The notes under the pieces are model-generated. The model did no database searches. It was not told where the DNA came from and worked only from the letters and a program-made list of their open reading frames with translations. Of a DNA stretch of 21,421 nucleotides, positions 1 through 10,612 are shown one piece after another (position 1 is the first letter of the stretch; each line of letters opens with the position of its first letter). The stretch spans positions 51,501,486 through 51,522,906 of the forward strand of contig JBOZIK010000001.1 of assembly GCA_051453625.1 (NCBI GenBank). The letters run 5' to 3'. The translations under genes and the position numbers were made by a program. This stretch comes from Welwitschia mirabilis. Its lineage: Eukaryota; Gnetophyta; Gnetopsida; Welwitschiales.

Positions 1-403
1 GGTAGGTGAGTTTATTTTTGAGCAAATATTTGGTCTGATCATTCATTATTTACAGCATTTCTTTTAGCATCGTCATAACCACTGCCTTATCGAATGAAAT
101 TTTTTATACATTAAGTCATGCATTTGAAAATCAAGTGATGTTATAATTTCTTTCATGAGAGTCTACTAGGTTAAAATGTCAGATAGGTTGGCTATCTTTT
201 GTTTATGTTATCTTCTATCCATGCTTTCTATTTTCTTTTNNNNNNNNNNNNNNNNNNNNNNNNNNNNNNNNNNNNNNNNNNNNNNNNNNNNNNNNNNNNN
301 NNNNNNNNNNNNNNNNNNNNNNNNNNNNNNNNNNNNNNNNNNNNNNNNNNNNNNNNNNNNNNNNNNNNNNNNNNNNNNNNNNNNNNNNNNNNNNNNNNNN
401 NNN

Positions 404-2739
404 ATTTTATGATGAAACGTTTTTCTTTACTTATCAGAATATTTTATACATCTATATTATTCACATCTGTTATTTACTCAGTTTTGCACTTCAAATAGAA
501 AAATGTCCAATTTGAATTACCTATCATCTGCCTTCTCACTGCCATCTACTTTCTTTACCTTATTATTTAATATGGGACATACTGCTTTTCTCAAGGGAGG
601 GGCAGGACCCATTTTCATGGCTCATTTCCATGAATTTTTGAATTATTTTAGAGCTTTCATGACACATAATTTTTAAAATAATTCATACACATTATGCATT
701 ATATATTATTTTGCTATGTGATGTATTTTATAGGCCTATTTTAAAATTTTTAAATTGATTTTTGGTTAAGACAAATTGGCTCGCAATTATGGTATTTCAC
801 CTAGTTTTTATCAGGGACTGACAAAGGCTAAATTGGAGGGCTATGTTGCATTGCCAATTTGTGATTATTTGATGGGGTTTTATGAGCTATTTTGCAGGAC
901 ATTTATTTAGGTTTAAATGCAATTTTAAGGATTTTGAAGAATTGATAGAAGATCTTAGAAATGTGTAATTCTTAGCAAGATTTGATGCATTTAAGGCGCA
1001 TTCTAATACATAGAGCTTTAGAGGAAGATTTCTGATAAAAAGGCTAACTTCTCATCAATCAGATGATTAAAGAAGACCATGGTCCACTTTGTCTTCCCCA
1101 CGACAGGGAGGACGATGACAACCTTTACTGTTGATGTAGACTGCTAAATCATCTATTGAATCATCTCTCGAGTCATCTTTTATAATGAGTTGTCATCTCC
1201 CATGTCATATGGATGATGATCAGGACGAAACTAATATTATAACTGACTCTGACAGTCGACCCTTGACTATTTCATACTTTTCTTTTGTGTAAAAGAGCGC
1301 ATTTTTAGAGTGCCTTATGTCTATCATTTTTTGTTATGTTTTGTTACAAATAAGTCCCTCTTTGACTCTCCTACCTATATTTGTTGCATCGAAAATTATT
1401 GTGACAGGAGATCTAAGATTGGGAGGTCCATCTCAAGAGTTATAGAAAGGCGTTCGCTTAGTGGAGGGCTATGTATCCTTCATTGAGGCTTGGCTGTTTT
1501 GTAACCTAGGTGCTTATTTCTTCTTTAATATAAAACTCTATTTTCTTTATTGCATATTAGTTCTCAGATGTTCCTTATGGTTTACGTTGCCCTTAATTTG
1601 ATGACAATTTCTTGGGTGATATAGATCATCAAGGGCAGCCTTTATTAAGGATGAAGGAGAGTATTTTAGGATCATTTAAATTTCATTTAGATTAGTTGCA
1701 TTTGTCTATTTGCATTACATCCTTTATTTTCTGCATTGTTCTTAAATTTGGTTACTTTATTTCTTTATGAAAAGTAATCCAAGTCTCATCTTATAGTCTT
1801 CAACAAGGATACGACATTTGGGTTAACTCCCACTCATGCTAGTGTGTTGTATTGTGTGAGAAATCTATTTTATTTTATGAATAATAATCCTTTTGAATAT
1901 AAATGCTTGCACAAATACACACTGCAAGAGATGCATGTGTTCGTTTCTCTCTAAATTAAGACATAGTGAATAAAAAGGAGGCGAGCACTAGTGTGGGGAT
2001 TTTGGAGTATAGAGAATGTGCATATATAAGGTTCTTATCATTCTCTAACAAACTACAATACAACCTATCAATGAAAAATAAACACATAATAAGCACTTGT
2101 TATTTTTTAGTGCCATTAGAATAGCTACCAATCCACCATCATAGTTTATGGGAGATGAGGACAGAGAACCATACAAAAGGAAGAATAGTTGTATTTTCAT
2201 ATACAAGGTAAATTTTTTTGTTATACATGATGCCTTTTTGTTAGAGTTTGAATCCATGCACTCCATATGTATTTTACATTTTGTAATATTAAAACTTTAT
2301 TTTGTACTTTTAGCAAACTAACTTAAGTATCTCATTAGTATGCATTAATGAAAATCATGACTCTTTGTTAATATTGTTTGTTTTTGAATTTTAAATGCTT
2401 CCACCACTCTTATTATTCCATAAATGAATTTTAAATTTTAACTTGTGAATAGGACACAATGATACATAATTTTGAAAGGAGAATGAATGTGATAATTTTT
2501 TTCATCATGTGATGAGTGACCATCACAATACAAGGAGGAGGTTGTTATAGTTGTTTAAAGCTACCACTTTACAACACATTTTTCCTCAATCTTTAGTAAA
2601 ACTAAAATAATTTAATGATTTTTCATCATAAAAATGGTAATTTTACAAGACCAAGTTGCTTTAAGTAATCTTTTCATGTTTTTATTTAAAAAAACTTTAA
2701 TATCTTTTTTTCCTTTTGATTGCAGTTCTATCATTTAAT
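404..2739. other. AT-rich intergenic DNA, no gene seen
   Basis: Only short low-complexity frames occur on either strand; the longest, minus 2266-2045, has no recognisable domain. GGATGAAGGAGAGTATTTTAGG near 1650 and TCTCTAACA near 2041-2050 could be worn LTR edges, but nothing between them confirms it. The first 239 bases are similar and are followed by a 164-base gap. Confidence 0.4.
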
Positions 2740-3101
2740 GATAAGATGCGATAAGATATTTATGGTCTTTTGTACCCTAAAAAAGTTTATCACAAAGAAC
2801 TAAGCAATGATAAATGATAGATCCACATTTGTCACATGATAATAAGGAGAAAACATGATAAACAAGGACAAATCAAGATAATTATCATGTAGCAATAGTA
2901 GGTGAAAAAACATTATTGGCCACTAATAAGTAAAATCTAATATATCTAGTTAAAGAGTTATTATCACTCAACAAAAAAGGAGGGAGCATTATGTCTCATT
3001 TATCATGCAATAATAAAAAGTGATAAAATTGTTTTATCACTAAGCAATAATAAAAGATGGACATAGACATTTTAAATTATTTCTAGGGATAATAGAATAC
3101 A
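2740..3101. repeat. Degenerate leftward extension of the tandem repeat
   Basis: The stretch has recurring pieces such as GCAATGATAAATGATAG, TAGCAATAGTAGGTGAAA, TTATCACTCAACAAAAAAGG and TCACTAAGCAATAATAAAAG. They resemble half-units of the 44-45 bp array but have irregular spacing (about 36-49 bp), which suggests an older, decayed part of the array. Confidence 0.5.
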
Positions 3102-3390
3102 AAGATAGGAAGGAATTTTATATTTATCAAATGGTGATGACAGAAGATGAAGAGACAAGCATTTCAGATTTACTGCATGGTGATGATGAAAAACAATGAG
3201 ACAAGCATTTTATTGGCACTATGTGATAATATAAGATGAAGAGATACGAATTTGAAATTATCACTATGCAATAATTGAAGCGAAGATAATGCATTTCAAA
3301 TTATTACTAGGCAATTGATGTAAGATGAAGAGACAGGTGTCTTAAATTATCACTTGGCAATAATAAAAGATGAAGAGACAAGTATTATGT
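3102..3390. repeat. Tandem repeat, 44-45 bp period (about six clear units)
   Basis: Units beginning AAGATGAAGAGACAAG or a near variant start at 3144, 3189, 3233, 3278, 3322 and 3367, with spacings of 45, 44, 45, 44 and 45. Each continues CATTTCAAATTATCACT..GCAATAAT. A more divergent unit starts near 3102. Poorer relatives with TTATCACT..GCAATAATAA and AAG starts at looser spacing can be followed leftward to about 2750. Confidence 0.85.
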
Positions 3391-3811
3391 AGGAAAGGAC
3401 AAGGGATTAAAATCCATATTGGGCGTTAAATTGATCATTTTTTCCAGTACTTTCTATCCAAATTTGACTTAATGTAAATCTCATTTGTAATTTTCCCAAA
3501 TTATCCTTATGAATTCTATCATAAATATAACCCTTTTTCAATGGAAAATAGGTTAATCAAATTATTGACTTCTCTTGGAGAATTCACACCAATGTCCTAT
3601 GATTCCATTTTCTTTGTCATAAGTCTTGAGTTATGTTTTACTTCATCTTTAATGTGGTTCCCTAATATGTAGTCCATTCAAATCTTCCTTGTTGAAATGT
3701 TTCTAGAATACATTTGTATCAAGTTCTTTAGTTAATTTTTTTCTTTCTATTTTTGTTTGTATTATTATCATAGCATTTGTCAAGCATATAAGTTAACTTT
3801 ACTATGTTTCA
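3391..3811. other. AT-rich spacer, no feature
   Basis: No open frame, repeat or motif of interest is visible between the tandem array and the gypsy LTR. Confidence 0.5.
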
Positions 3812-4458
3812 TGTTGGCATGTGAAAAATGACACATCAAACAAGTATAATTGATCAAGTTAGCATTGGAAGAAACATTTAAACACATTATTTTACTACAT
3901 ACTAATTTCTTCTTTTACTATTTTGCATGAAATTATGGACTTCCCTTAACATGAGTAGGTATATTACTACCTTCTAAATAACTTTGTCCAAAGTGAAGAA
4001 ATTCCAATGTTAAATGTTAGCATCGCTAGCCAAGACTACTAGCACCACCAGCTTTTTGAGACTATTCCAAAACTCACATTCTTACACCTTTTTAGGGAAT
4101 TCATCACATTGTACTTATGATCAAGATAGAAATGATCCAAAATAAATATTTAAAGTTGACAACACTTGATGGAGATACACAATGACATGTCGCAATAACA
4201 TGTGGCATAACGAGGATGATCACATAGAAGATATATGGCATTACATCTATTGACAGCATTATCAGCAGTCAAAGGACATGTCATCACGATGTTTGCATAA
4301 GAAGACAAAGAAACTTTTCTTGTGGCTACATGCCAAAAATTATAACTTCCTTCTTATGTAACTACACTTAAGTAATCTTCCTCAAGTAACTGCCCACCTA
4401 ATGCATCATGATAACACCTAATGCAATTATGACAAAGGTCGCCAAGCCTTCCCTCATC

Positions 4459-4466
4459 TATAAAAA
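4459..4466 (+). promoter_or_regulatory. TATA box of gypsy 5' LTR
   Basis: TATAAAAA is embedded in a locally GC-richer context (CCCTCATCTATAAAAAGCCT), the usual look of a plant LTR promoter. Transcription would run rightward into the gag remnant. Confidence 0.6.
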
Positions 4467-4642
4467 GCCTTGAGCAGCCATTGTAAACATTTTTCGATTG
4501 GCCTAGCCTGGGAAGGTTTGGAGGCTATGATGTCGTAGTTTCTTGATACTCTTTCTTGGGGCTACAATGATCCAAGGCTAGTTGATGAGTTCTTCTTCTT
4601 CTCTTTTTTCAATTGATGTAATGAATATCTATTTTAGACTTT

Positions 4643-4648
4643 AATAAA
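4643..4648 (+). terminator. AATAAA poly(A) signal in gypsy 5' LTR
   Basis: AATAAA follows the TATA box by about 180 bases inside the LTR, the spacing expected for an LTR R region with its polyadenylation signal. Confidence 0.45.
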
Positions 4649-4948
4649 AGAATTAATTTGAACTCTTTCATTGTTATTACATAATTCATTTGACATTAGT
4701 AATATTTAGGTAGAACTAGTTCTTAAGTAGGTATTTTTATTTCATTTTTAATGCATAAAAATAAGTGTTAGCAATATTAGATGAAGTATATGTAATTTTT
4801 AAGTTCTTTCATACCAAGTAAGTTATTTTAATTTACTTCTAACCTATTNNNNNNNNNNNNNNNNNNNNNNNNNNNNNNNNNNNNNNNNNNNNNNNNNNNN
4901 NNNNNNNNNNNNNNNNNNNNNNNNNNNNNNNNNNNNNNNNNNNNNNNN

Positions 4949-5212
4949 TTTTGTGGTGCATATCTAATGACTTTCCTATAGGTGCAACCAAAACTAAGGT
5001 CAAAAGAAAAAAATATAAATCTCAACTCTAATGATTTTCTTTGTGTCTTTTGTTTTCTATTAGTTTTTGTAATTTTTTTTGAAAATTTTTGTTTATGTTC
5101 TGTAAACTCTATTAAAGGTTTTAACAAAATTAAAAACATTTAGGGATTATTTCCTAGGTTAAATTTAATTAAGTTGTAGTTGATTTTAATTTCTGTTAAA
5201 AATTTCTCAAAC
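4949..5212 (+). other. T-rich leader of the gypsy element between LTR and gag
   Basis: This piece lies between two assembly gaps. It is dominated by T-rich runs such as TTTGTGTCTTTTGTTTTC and has no coding potential. Such T-rich leaders between primer-binding site and gag are common in Athila-type elements. The primer-binding site itself is not visible and is probably in the gap at 4849-4948. Confidence 0.4.
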
Positions 5213-5570
5213 NNNNNNNNNNNNNNNNNNNNNNNNNNNNNNNNNNNNNNNNNNNNNNNNNNNNNNNNNNNNNNNNNNNNNNNNNNNNNNNNNNNNNNNN
5301 NNNNNNNNNNNNNNNNNNNNNNNNNNNNNNNNNNNNNNNNNNNNNNNNNNNNNNNNNNNNNNNNNNNNNNNNNNNNNNNNNNNNNNNNNNNNNNNNNNNN
5401 NNNNNNNNNNNNNNNNNNNNNNNNNNNNNNNNNNNNNNNNNNNNNNNNNNNNNNNNNNNNNNNNNNNNNNNNNNNNNNNNNNNNNNNNNNNNNNNNNNNN
5501 NNNNNNNNNNNNNNNNNNNNNNNNNNNNNNNNNNNNNNNNNNNNNNNNNNNNNNNNNNNNNNNNGACTTA

Positions 5571-6425
5571 TTTCGTCCTAAATAGACCTTTGAGAGTATT
5601 CTCAATCCTATCCATATAATAAATCAACCTCCTTGCAGCTTTGAATTTAAAAATCCCTATTATGAACTAAGAGAGTTTGATCCCATGCCTTTCTTTGCCC
5701 CTCACAATCCTTATCCTTCACCCTTATTTTCATATTCATCATCCTTTAACCCTTATCCTTCATCTTTTATTGAATACCTTTCATTATTTGATCACTACCT
5801 GTTATTTTCCTACACCCAACAAACCACCTCACCTTCTCTGAAAGATACCTTTTAAAGCGTTTTAAAAGGTTCCATTAAATCTTCTCCCAATAACTTCAAT
5901 TTCAATATTTGGAAGAAACCTCCAACAAAACCAAGCAAAACATTGATAAAATCCTTCAACAAATAGCCCAAACCAATGATCAAATACTTAGGGCTCTTAA
6001 CCAATAACAAGAAAAAGAAAAGCTTCCTACATTATAGGAATCTAATAGCCTTAAAAGCTTTAAAGGGATTAATAAAACTAGAATCAATAAAACCCAACTC
6101 ATATCCCTTAGGAATGATGAAGAAAACGTTGAAGCAAACCACAATGAAACCTATAAGGAAAGCTAAGAAGATCTTAAGTTTATAAATGCCTTAGAGAGTG
6201 ATTAACTAGACGCAAATAGGTTGTACTTCAGAGTAGGATTAGATACTTCAAATGATGATCAATAAGTAGTAAGTGAGAAAACGTTTAAGGAAAATGGAAT
6301 ATTAGAGAGCTACACAATAGATGATGAATCCATAAGCGACCAACTGGAAGAAATGACATTGACTTCGTTGGACCATAATCTTTGTTACTTGGGCAACCAA
6401 TTGAGGAAGAACCCCACAACTTAAT
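5571..6425 (+). pseudogene. Gypsy gag C-terminal remnant (Athila/Tat-like)
   Basis: Two consecutive plus-strand frames carry it. The first (5586-5855) encodes a Pro/Phe/Tyr-rich stretch with FDPMPFFAPHNPYPSPLFSY and ends SLKDTF plus stop. After a frame change, 5903 onward reads QYLEETSNKTKQNIDKILQQ, IAQTNDQILRALNQ, a stop, and QEKEKLPTL, then acidic sequence with several stops to 6425. A Pro-rich segment, a helical Gln/Asn-rich heptad region and an EKGKLPSQ-like motif, in this order, are typical of Athila/Tat gag. Zinc-knuckle cysteines are absent. The element's left end lies in a gap, so the N-terminus is missing. Confidence 0.5.
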
Positions 6426-6795
6426 GAAGAGGAGAACATTAGCCAAGATCCTAAACATGATCCATCCTTTGAAAAACTTGTTTCTTAACAACATCTTAAG
6501 CCAATTATGTTATTTTAATTTTTTGTCTTCTAAGCAAGACTTAAACCTTAATGATGAAGACAGATCCTTTATATCTTTGAAATCATCTTTTGATATTTCT
6601 TTCTATGAACATTTGTCTTCTCTCATTGTTTCCAATTCATCTGTGTCTTCATCTCAAAATGATGTCTTGCATAAGTTATTGAGTAAACATAAACAGGCTA
6701 AAGGATGGATGATTTTTTATTTCGAATACATTAATTTCACTACAAATGTTGATGTTCTTCTCATTTTTTATGGACTCATGCATAAATGTTTATAA
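6382..6795 (+). pseudogene. Gypsy pol upstream remnant (pre-RT region, probable)
   Basis: A 137-codon plus-strand frame follows the gag-like remnant after a frame change. Residues 91-109, SQNDVLHKLLSKHKQAKGW (6652-6708), resemble the L..VL..HK.AIGW segment that precedes the reverse transcriptase in Athila/Tat polyproteins. The GISP..CTHRI block that should follow is not preserved, and the first 90 residues, Ser/Asn-rich, are unrecognised. The match is short, so the call rests mainly on position within the LTR-bounded element. Confidence 0.35.
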
Positions 6796-8405
6796 TAATT
6801 CTCTCTCATCATTGAATGCTTTGTATAGTTTTAATTCATCATTCAACCTTGGAATTCATCATGTTGAACCTTCATGTATGCAATACCTTCGAAAATTAGC
6901 TTTGTTGTGTGCCTTTAATTTATATTTTTCTTTTAAAATAGATTTTTCCTTTTAGGATAGATTTGGTTTGAGAAAATTAAAAATGCTAAAACATTTTGTG
7001 CTTGATGCCAGGTCATGCCTTAAATCACCTGAGTACTACCACTTGTATAATCATCGCCTTAAGCATTTTCAAGGAAATTCCAAATATCACCCATGCCATC
7101 AAATAAACCATTATTGCCTCGAACCCTATTACCCATCCAATCCACTTTGGTGATTCCTAATAAAGTTCACTAATCACCCTCCCCTTCCATCCATCTATGA
7201 GTTTCTGAGATTAGATGATCCTGGTTTAAAGCCCTTAGTAAAATAAACCATTAGTAAGTGATCACCTTGTTATTATGAATTATGTAGAATTTAAGTTTAT
7301 TCGTAGTTTTTCAAAAAAGTGTTTTGCTTATCTTCAAGTTAACTTATTAAGGTTTACTTTCACTTAAGGTCTCCTAATTAGGAAATGTGGATTGAATTAA
7401 GGTGTAATCTACTTTCATGCTAAGTAAATTATTTTTAAAGCACTTTTTGGGGACATTATTTGTCTTGATTGGGCTCATGAGCCAATGACCCCATTATGTC
7501 CATCAAAATTCATTGGATATGAGGAGTAATTAAAAAAAATGAAATATATGAGGAGGAGTAATTAAAAGAAAATGAACTATCTCCTCTCTAAAAAGCACAT
7601 TCTTTATTGATTAGTTATAAATTGGGTTTAGTTAACTACACTAGGGATATGGATGCTTACTGGCAATGCAGCCTTAACAATTTATTTTATGACATATTCA
7701 ACTGCATCTAGACTATAAATCCTCGCTAGTAATGCAGCACTAACTCCTTCATACATAAACATGCTTGAATCTGTTGGAAGGAGATTCCATAACAATGGAT
7801 GCCCAATATGATTAAAATACTTGAAACAAGGAGCAAAGCATTATTATAAAAAAGGTAAATTGAAATGAAAAAGGTGGACTTGGGAAATTCTTTCATGTTC
7901 ACTTTCTTTAACTTGCATACTTGTACATTTGCTAAACTAATTTTTCTTGTTTGCAGGTTTACTTAGAGGATATCTTGTTTGTTTGACATTATGACACATT
8001 TTAAATTCCAAATAAAATTAGCAAAGCTTTTAATAAATGTGGATATTAATCTAGGTATTTTATCATTTAGATTTGTGAACGTTGCATTTTCTTTAGGTTT
8101 TATGTTTGATTTCTCTTAGATTGCAGTGTGGTTTTCCCTAAATACTTGCATCAAAATCATTTGTTAGCCATGTAATTAACTTGTTCTCAAAAGCCGTAAA
8201 TAAAATTTTCCATCTCTTTGAGGATAAAGTTTAATTTTGGTTAGGGAGAATGGCATCTGCTTTTACAGAAATTTTTTCGATTTCGATGCCTTATTCGTTA
8301 AAAATTAATATAAAATTTTCAAAAATGTCACATTATTTCCTGACTTGCCATTTTTACTTAGACAAAAAATTTTCTTGTTCACCATTTTTTATCAACTTTT
8401 TGCTA
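6796..8405 (+). other. Internal remainder of the gypsy element, no readable gene
   Basis: No frame longer than about 70 codons occurs, and I see no protease, reverse transcriptase, RNase H or integrase motif. A short tandem duplication sits at 7519-7580 (ATGAGGAGTAATTAAAA units), and a weaker similarity links 7650-7678 and 7715-7742. The lack of pol within a 4.6 kb LTR-to-LTR span means this element is heavily deleted. Confidence 0.45.
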
Positions 8406-8427
8406 NNNNNNNNNNNNNNNNNNNNNT

Positions 8428-8433
8428 AGGGAG
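8428..8433 (+). promoter_or_regulatory. Short polypurine tract before gypsy 3' LTR
   Basis: AGGGAG lies directly before the LTR start TGTG/TGTTTGCAT and is preceded by a 21-base gap, so the tract may be longer. Its position fits the plus-strand primer of the gypsy element. Confidence 0.5.
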
Positions 8434-8764
8434 TGTGTTTGCATGCAAAAATTACCATATCAAGCAAGTATAATTGACTTAATATAGGAAGAAACATTAA
8501 AACGCATAATTTTATTACGTATTAATGTCTTCTACACTTTTTACTATTTTTCATGAAATTATGGACTTTCCTTAGCATTAGCGAATATATTACTACCTTT
8601 TGAAGAACTATGTCCAAAGTGAAGAAATTCCAATGTTAAACGCTAGCGCTCTTAGCCAGGATTACCGACGTCACCAGCCTTATGAGGTAGGCTATTGCAA
8701 AACTCACATTCTTGCTTCTTTTTAGGACATTAATCACATTAAACTTAAGGGCTAAATCAGAAAT
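8434..8764 (+). repeat. Ty3-gypsy 3' LTR, 5' fragment truncated by copia insertion
   Basis: The segment aligns with 3812-4133. Shared blocks are CAAGCAAGTATAATTGA, GGAAGAAACATT, CATGAAATTATGGACTT, GTCCAAAGTGAAGAAATTCC, AATGTTAAACGCTAGC, CCAGCCTTATGAG, CAAAACTCACATTCTT and TAATCACATTAAACTTA. Similarity stops at AGAAAT (8759-8764), and the copia LTR begins at the next base. The rest of this LTR, including its TATA box, is not found downstream in the window. Confidence 0.8.
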
Positions 8765-9879
8765 TGGAGAATCTACGAACCCTAGAGGAGGGGGAATGAA
8801 TAGGTTTTACAAAAATAAAATTTACCCTTAAAAAGATCACATGAAAATATCAATATACTTGAAATGAAAACTAACTACTATCAAATGAAATCATATGAAT
8901 ATAAGAGCAAGCAAATAACTAAAATGAAACATACCTAGAAAGAGCACCAGACCAAACGATTTATAGTGGTTCAGGAAAAACCTCTACTCCACTCTCGGCT
9001 ATCAACTTTAACCTTAAGTTGATCTAGATCCTTGTTGCTTTCTTTCCAGGCTTCTAAGTCAACTTGTAACCTTTACAATTGGAAATTTGAGGCTCCAGTC
9101 TTGACCTTTACAAAGCAAAGCTTTTGATGAGAAGAATATGCCTAAATGCACTAGCTTCACTAGATCTGTAGTACAAGAGGGATGAAATGCACTACTTGAA
9201 AACAAGTTTACAAGCACAAGCTCCTACAGTGCAATGGATTCCTTTTTTACCAAGAATAACTATCAACAGTACAAGAGTGCCATTTTTCTCTTTAACCAAA
9301 AATTCATTGTGAAGATGTCTATTCATTTTGGTTATATAGAAGATAGATTTTGTACATTGAAAAACGAATCTGACTTTTCAACAGCTAGGAACTAAAAGGT
9401 AATAGCTGGAAATGAATCAGAACAAGTTCCATTTCTGATGTGATTGGTCAACCCCTCAAATCATCCAATCGACCCGCTTAGTTGCTTTCCCACTTTCTTT
9501 TGGTAGACTTGATTGCCTTACGTCACATGATCCGATTGACCCCGTCTAGAGTCTAGTCAAGTGCATTTGGTTTAGGTCCAGTCAAACCCTCGTGAACTTT
9601 TTTAGAAAATATTTGGCTCAAGTCTGGTCGACTCCTCCTAAGGTCAGGTCGACTCCTTAAGGACTCTATCAGAAAACTTTAGATCCAAGTCTGGTCAATC
9701 CCATTGAGATTCAGTCGATCCCTTTTCAATATTGTCAGTTTTCTATGGTAAGCGAAACTTGAGAAAAAAGTTTAAATTACTTCTGACCTACAAAGACTTT
9801 ATTTACCTGAAACATTTGCAATATATTACGCTATATTAGGTATATTAGTTCGACATCAATTTGGTAATATAACTTAACA
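8765..9879 (-). repeat. Ty1-copia 3' LTR, copy A, inserted in a gypsy LTR
   Basis: This segment of about 1.1 kb is homologous to 13570-14662. It keeps canonical ends: on its own strand it starts TGTTAAGTT and finishes GATTCTCCA, giving TG...CA. Internal landmarks are CCTAGAGGAGGGGGAATGAA (near 8781), GATTTATAGTGGTTCAGG (8960), CCTTTACAAAGCAAAGCTTT (9105) and a run of degenerate GGTCGACTCC-like units (9440-9725). The left edge abuts the gypsy LTR exactly where similarity to the other gypsy LTR stops. Confidence 0.8.
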
Positions 9880-10226
9880 ATCTACCCCTTTGGCATTGAT
9901 GAAAAACTAATATTTGATTAGACATAAAAATTATTAATCTGATGTAAAAAACACCCCTAACAATAAGCCTGAAAAAATCTTTACATATTATCAAATAATA
10001 CAATCATTTATTGTTCATTCTCATGCATTTATAATTTTGCAAAATCAAAATAAGAGATATTTAGATGATCATTTTGTAGGTAATATAATATTCATTACTT
10101 TTAACAAAGGTATCACAACTAATAATTACAAAAAATAAACTAATCATAAGAGCAATTACAACTAAGCATTACAAGTAGGTTTAAAACATACAATAACCAT
10201 ACGAAACAAAAAAAAGGAAAAATAAT
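9880..10226 (-). repeat. Internal edge of copia element A with polypurine motif
   Basis: Directly right of LTR A the plus strand reads ATCTACCCCTTTGGCATTGA followed by TGAAAAAC. This matches the sequence right of LTR B and the AAAGGGG-type polypurine tract that precedes the 3' LTR in Sirevirus-like elements. Similarity to the right flank of copy B continues for roughly 80 bases (ATTTGATTAGACATA / ATATGATAAGAAACATA; AACACCCCTAACAATAAGCC / AATCCCCCTATCAATATGCC). Copy A is therefore a 3' LTR with internal DNA, not a solo LTR. The rest is AT-rich and unreadable up to the gap. Confidence 0.6.
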
Positions 10227-10326
10227 NNNNNNNNNNNNNNNNNNNNNNNNNNNNNNNNNNNNNNNNNNNNNNNNNNNNNNNNNNNNNNNNNNNNNNNNNN
10301 NNNNNNNNNNNNNNNNNNNNNNNNNN

Positions 10327-10612
10327 TTAAATACCTTTCTTTACTCTACATTTTCAAAATTGTTATAGCTTTTTCTGATTTGTTTCCTTTGATCCAGGCT
10401 AACTTCTTCTTCTTAAGTTCTACAAGGACATATCATTATCCTAGTCTCCTAGGCTTTTATTATCCCCAAGTTGTGTGCAAGAGCCATTGAGAGGTTTAAA
10501 ACCTAGAATATAGTGATATTTAATTATTTTCAACTCATTAAAGTTGTTAGTTTCTTGCATTGGCCTTTGTCATAACAATGATAAATGATAAACATCTTAT
10601 AAAAGAGAAGGT
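10327..10612. repeat. Direct repeat copy 1 (left end in assembly gap)
   Basis: This is the partner of 11083-11365, with blocks ACTCTACATTTTCAAAATTG, CTAACTTCTTCTTCTTAAGT, TATTATCCCCAAGTTGTG and CTTATAAAAGAGAAGG in the same order. The left end is cut by the 100-base gap at 10227-10326, so the repeat may be longer. The intervening 470 bp hold the lysine-rich remnant. Confidence 0.75.

Larger units (their letters stand above)
3812..4848 (+). repeat. Ty3-gypsy 5' LTR (3' end uncertain)
   Basis: It starts TGTTGGCATGTG, a common LTR beginning, and its first 320 bases recur at 8434-8764. The TATA box at 4459 and the AATAAA at 4643 complete an LTR-like layout. The 3' boundary cannot be fixed, because the second copy is truncated and a gap begins at 4849; it probably lies between 4660 and the gap. 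Confidence 0.7.

Noticed and set aside
1650-2050. Possible short LTR between GAGTATTTTAGGATC and TCTCTAACA
   Set aside because: No second copy, no primer site or polypurine tract beyond doubt, and no internal coding remnant; too weak to annotate.
2045-2266. 73-codon minus-strand frame
   Set aside because: It is low-complexity, has no recognisable domain, no splice partners and no neighbouring gene signals; chance in AT-rich DNA.
2740-3390. CRISPR-like array
   Set aside because: The units are contiguous and all diverged, without constant repeats and unique spacers, and the context is a plant nuclear genome; it is a minisatellite.
4828-5605. Long frames spanning the N gaps
   Set aside because: They are open only because undetermined bases contain no stops; no coding evidence lies outside the gaps.
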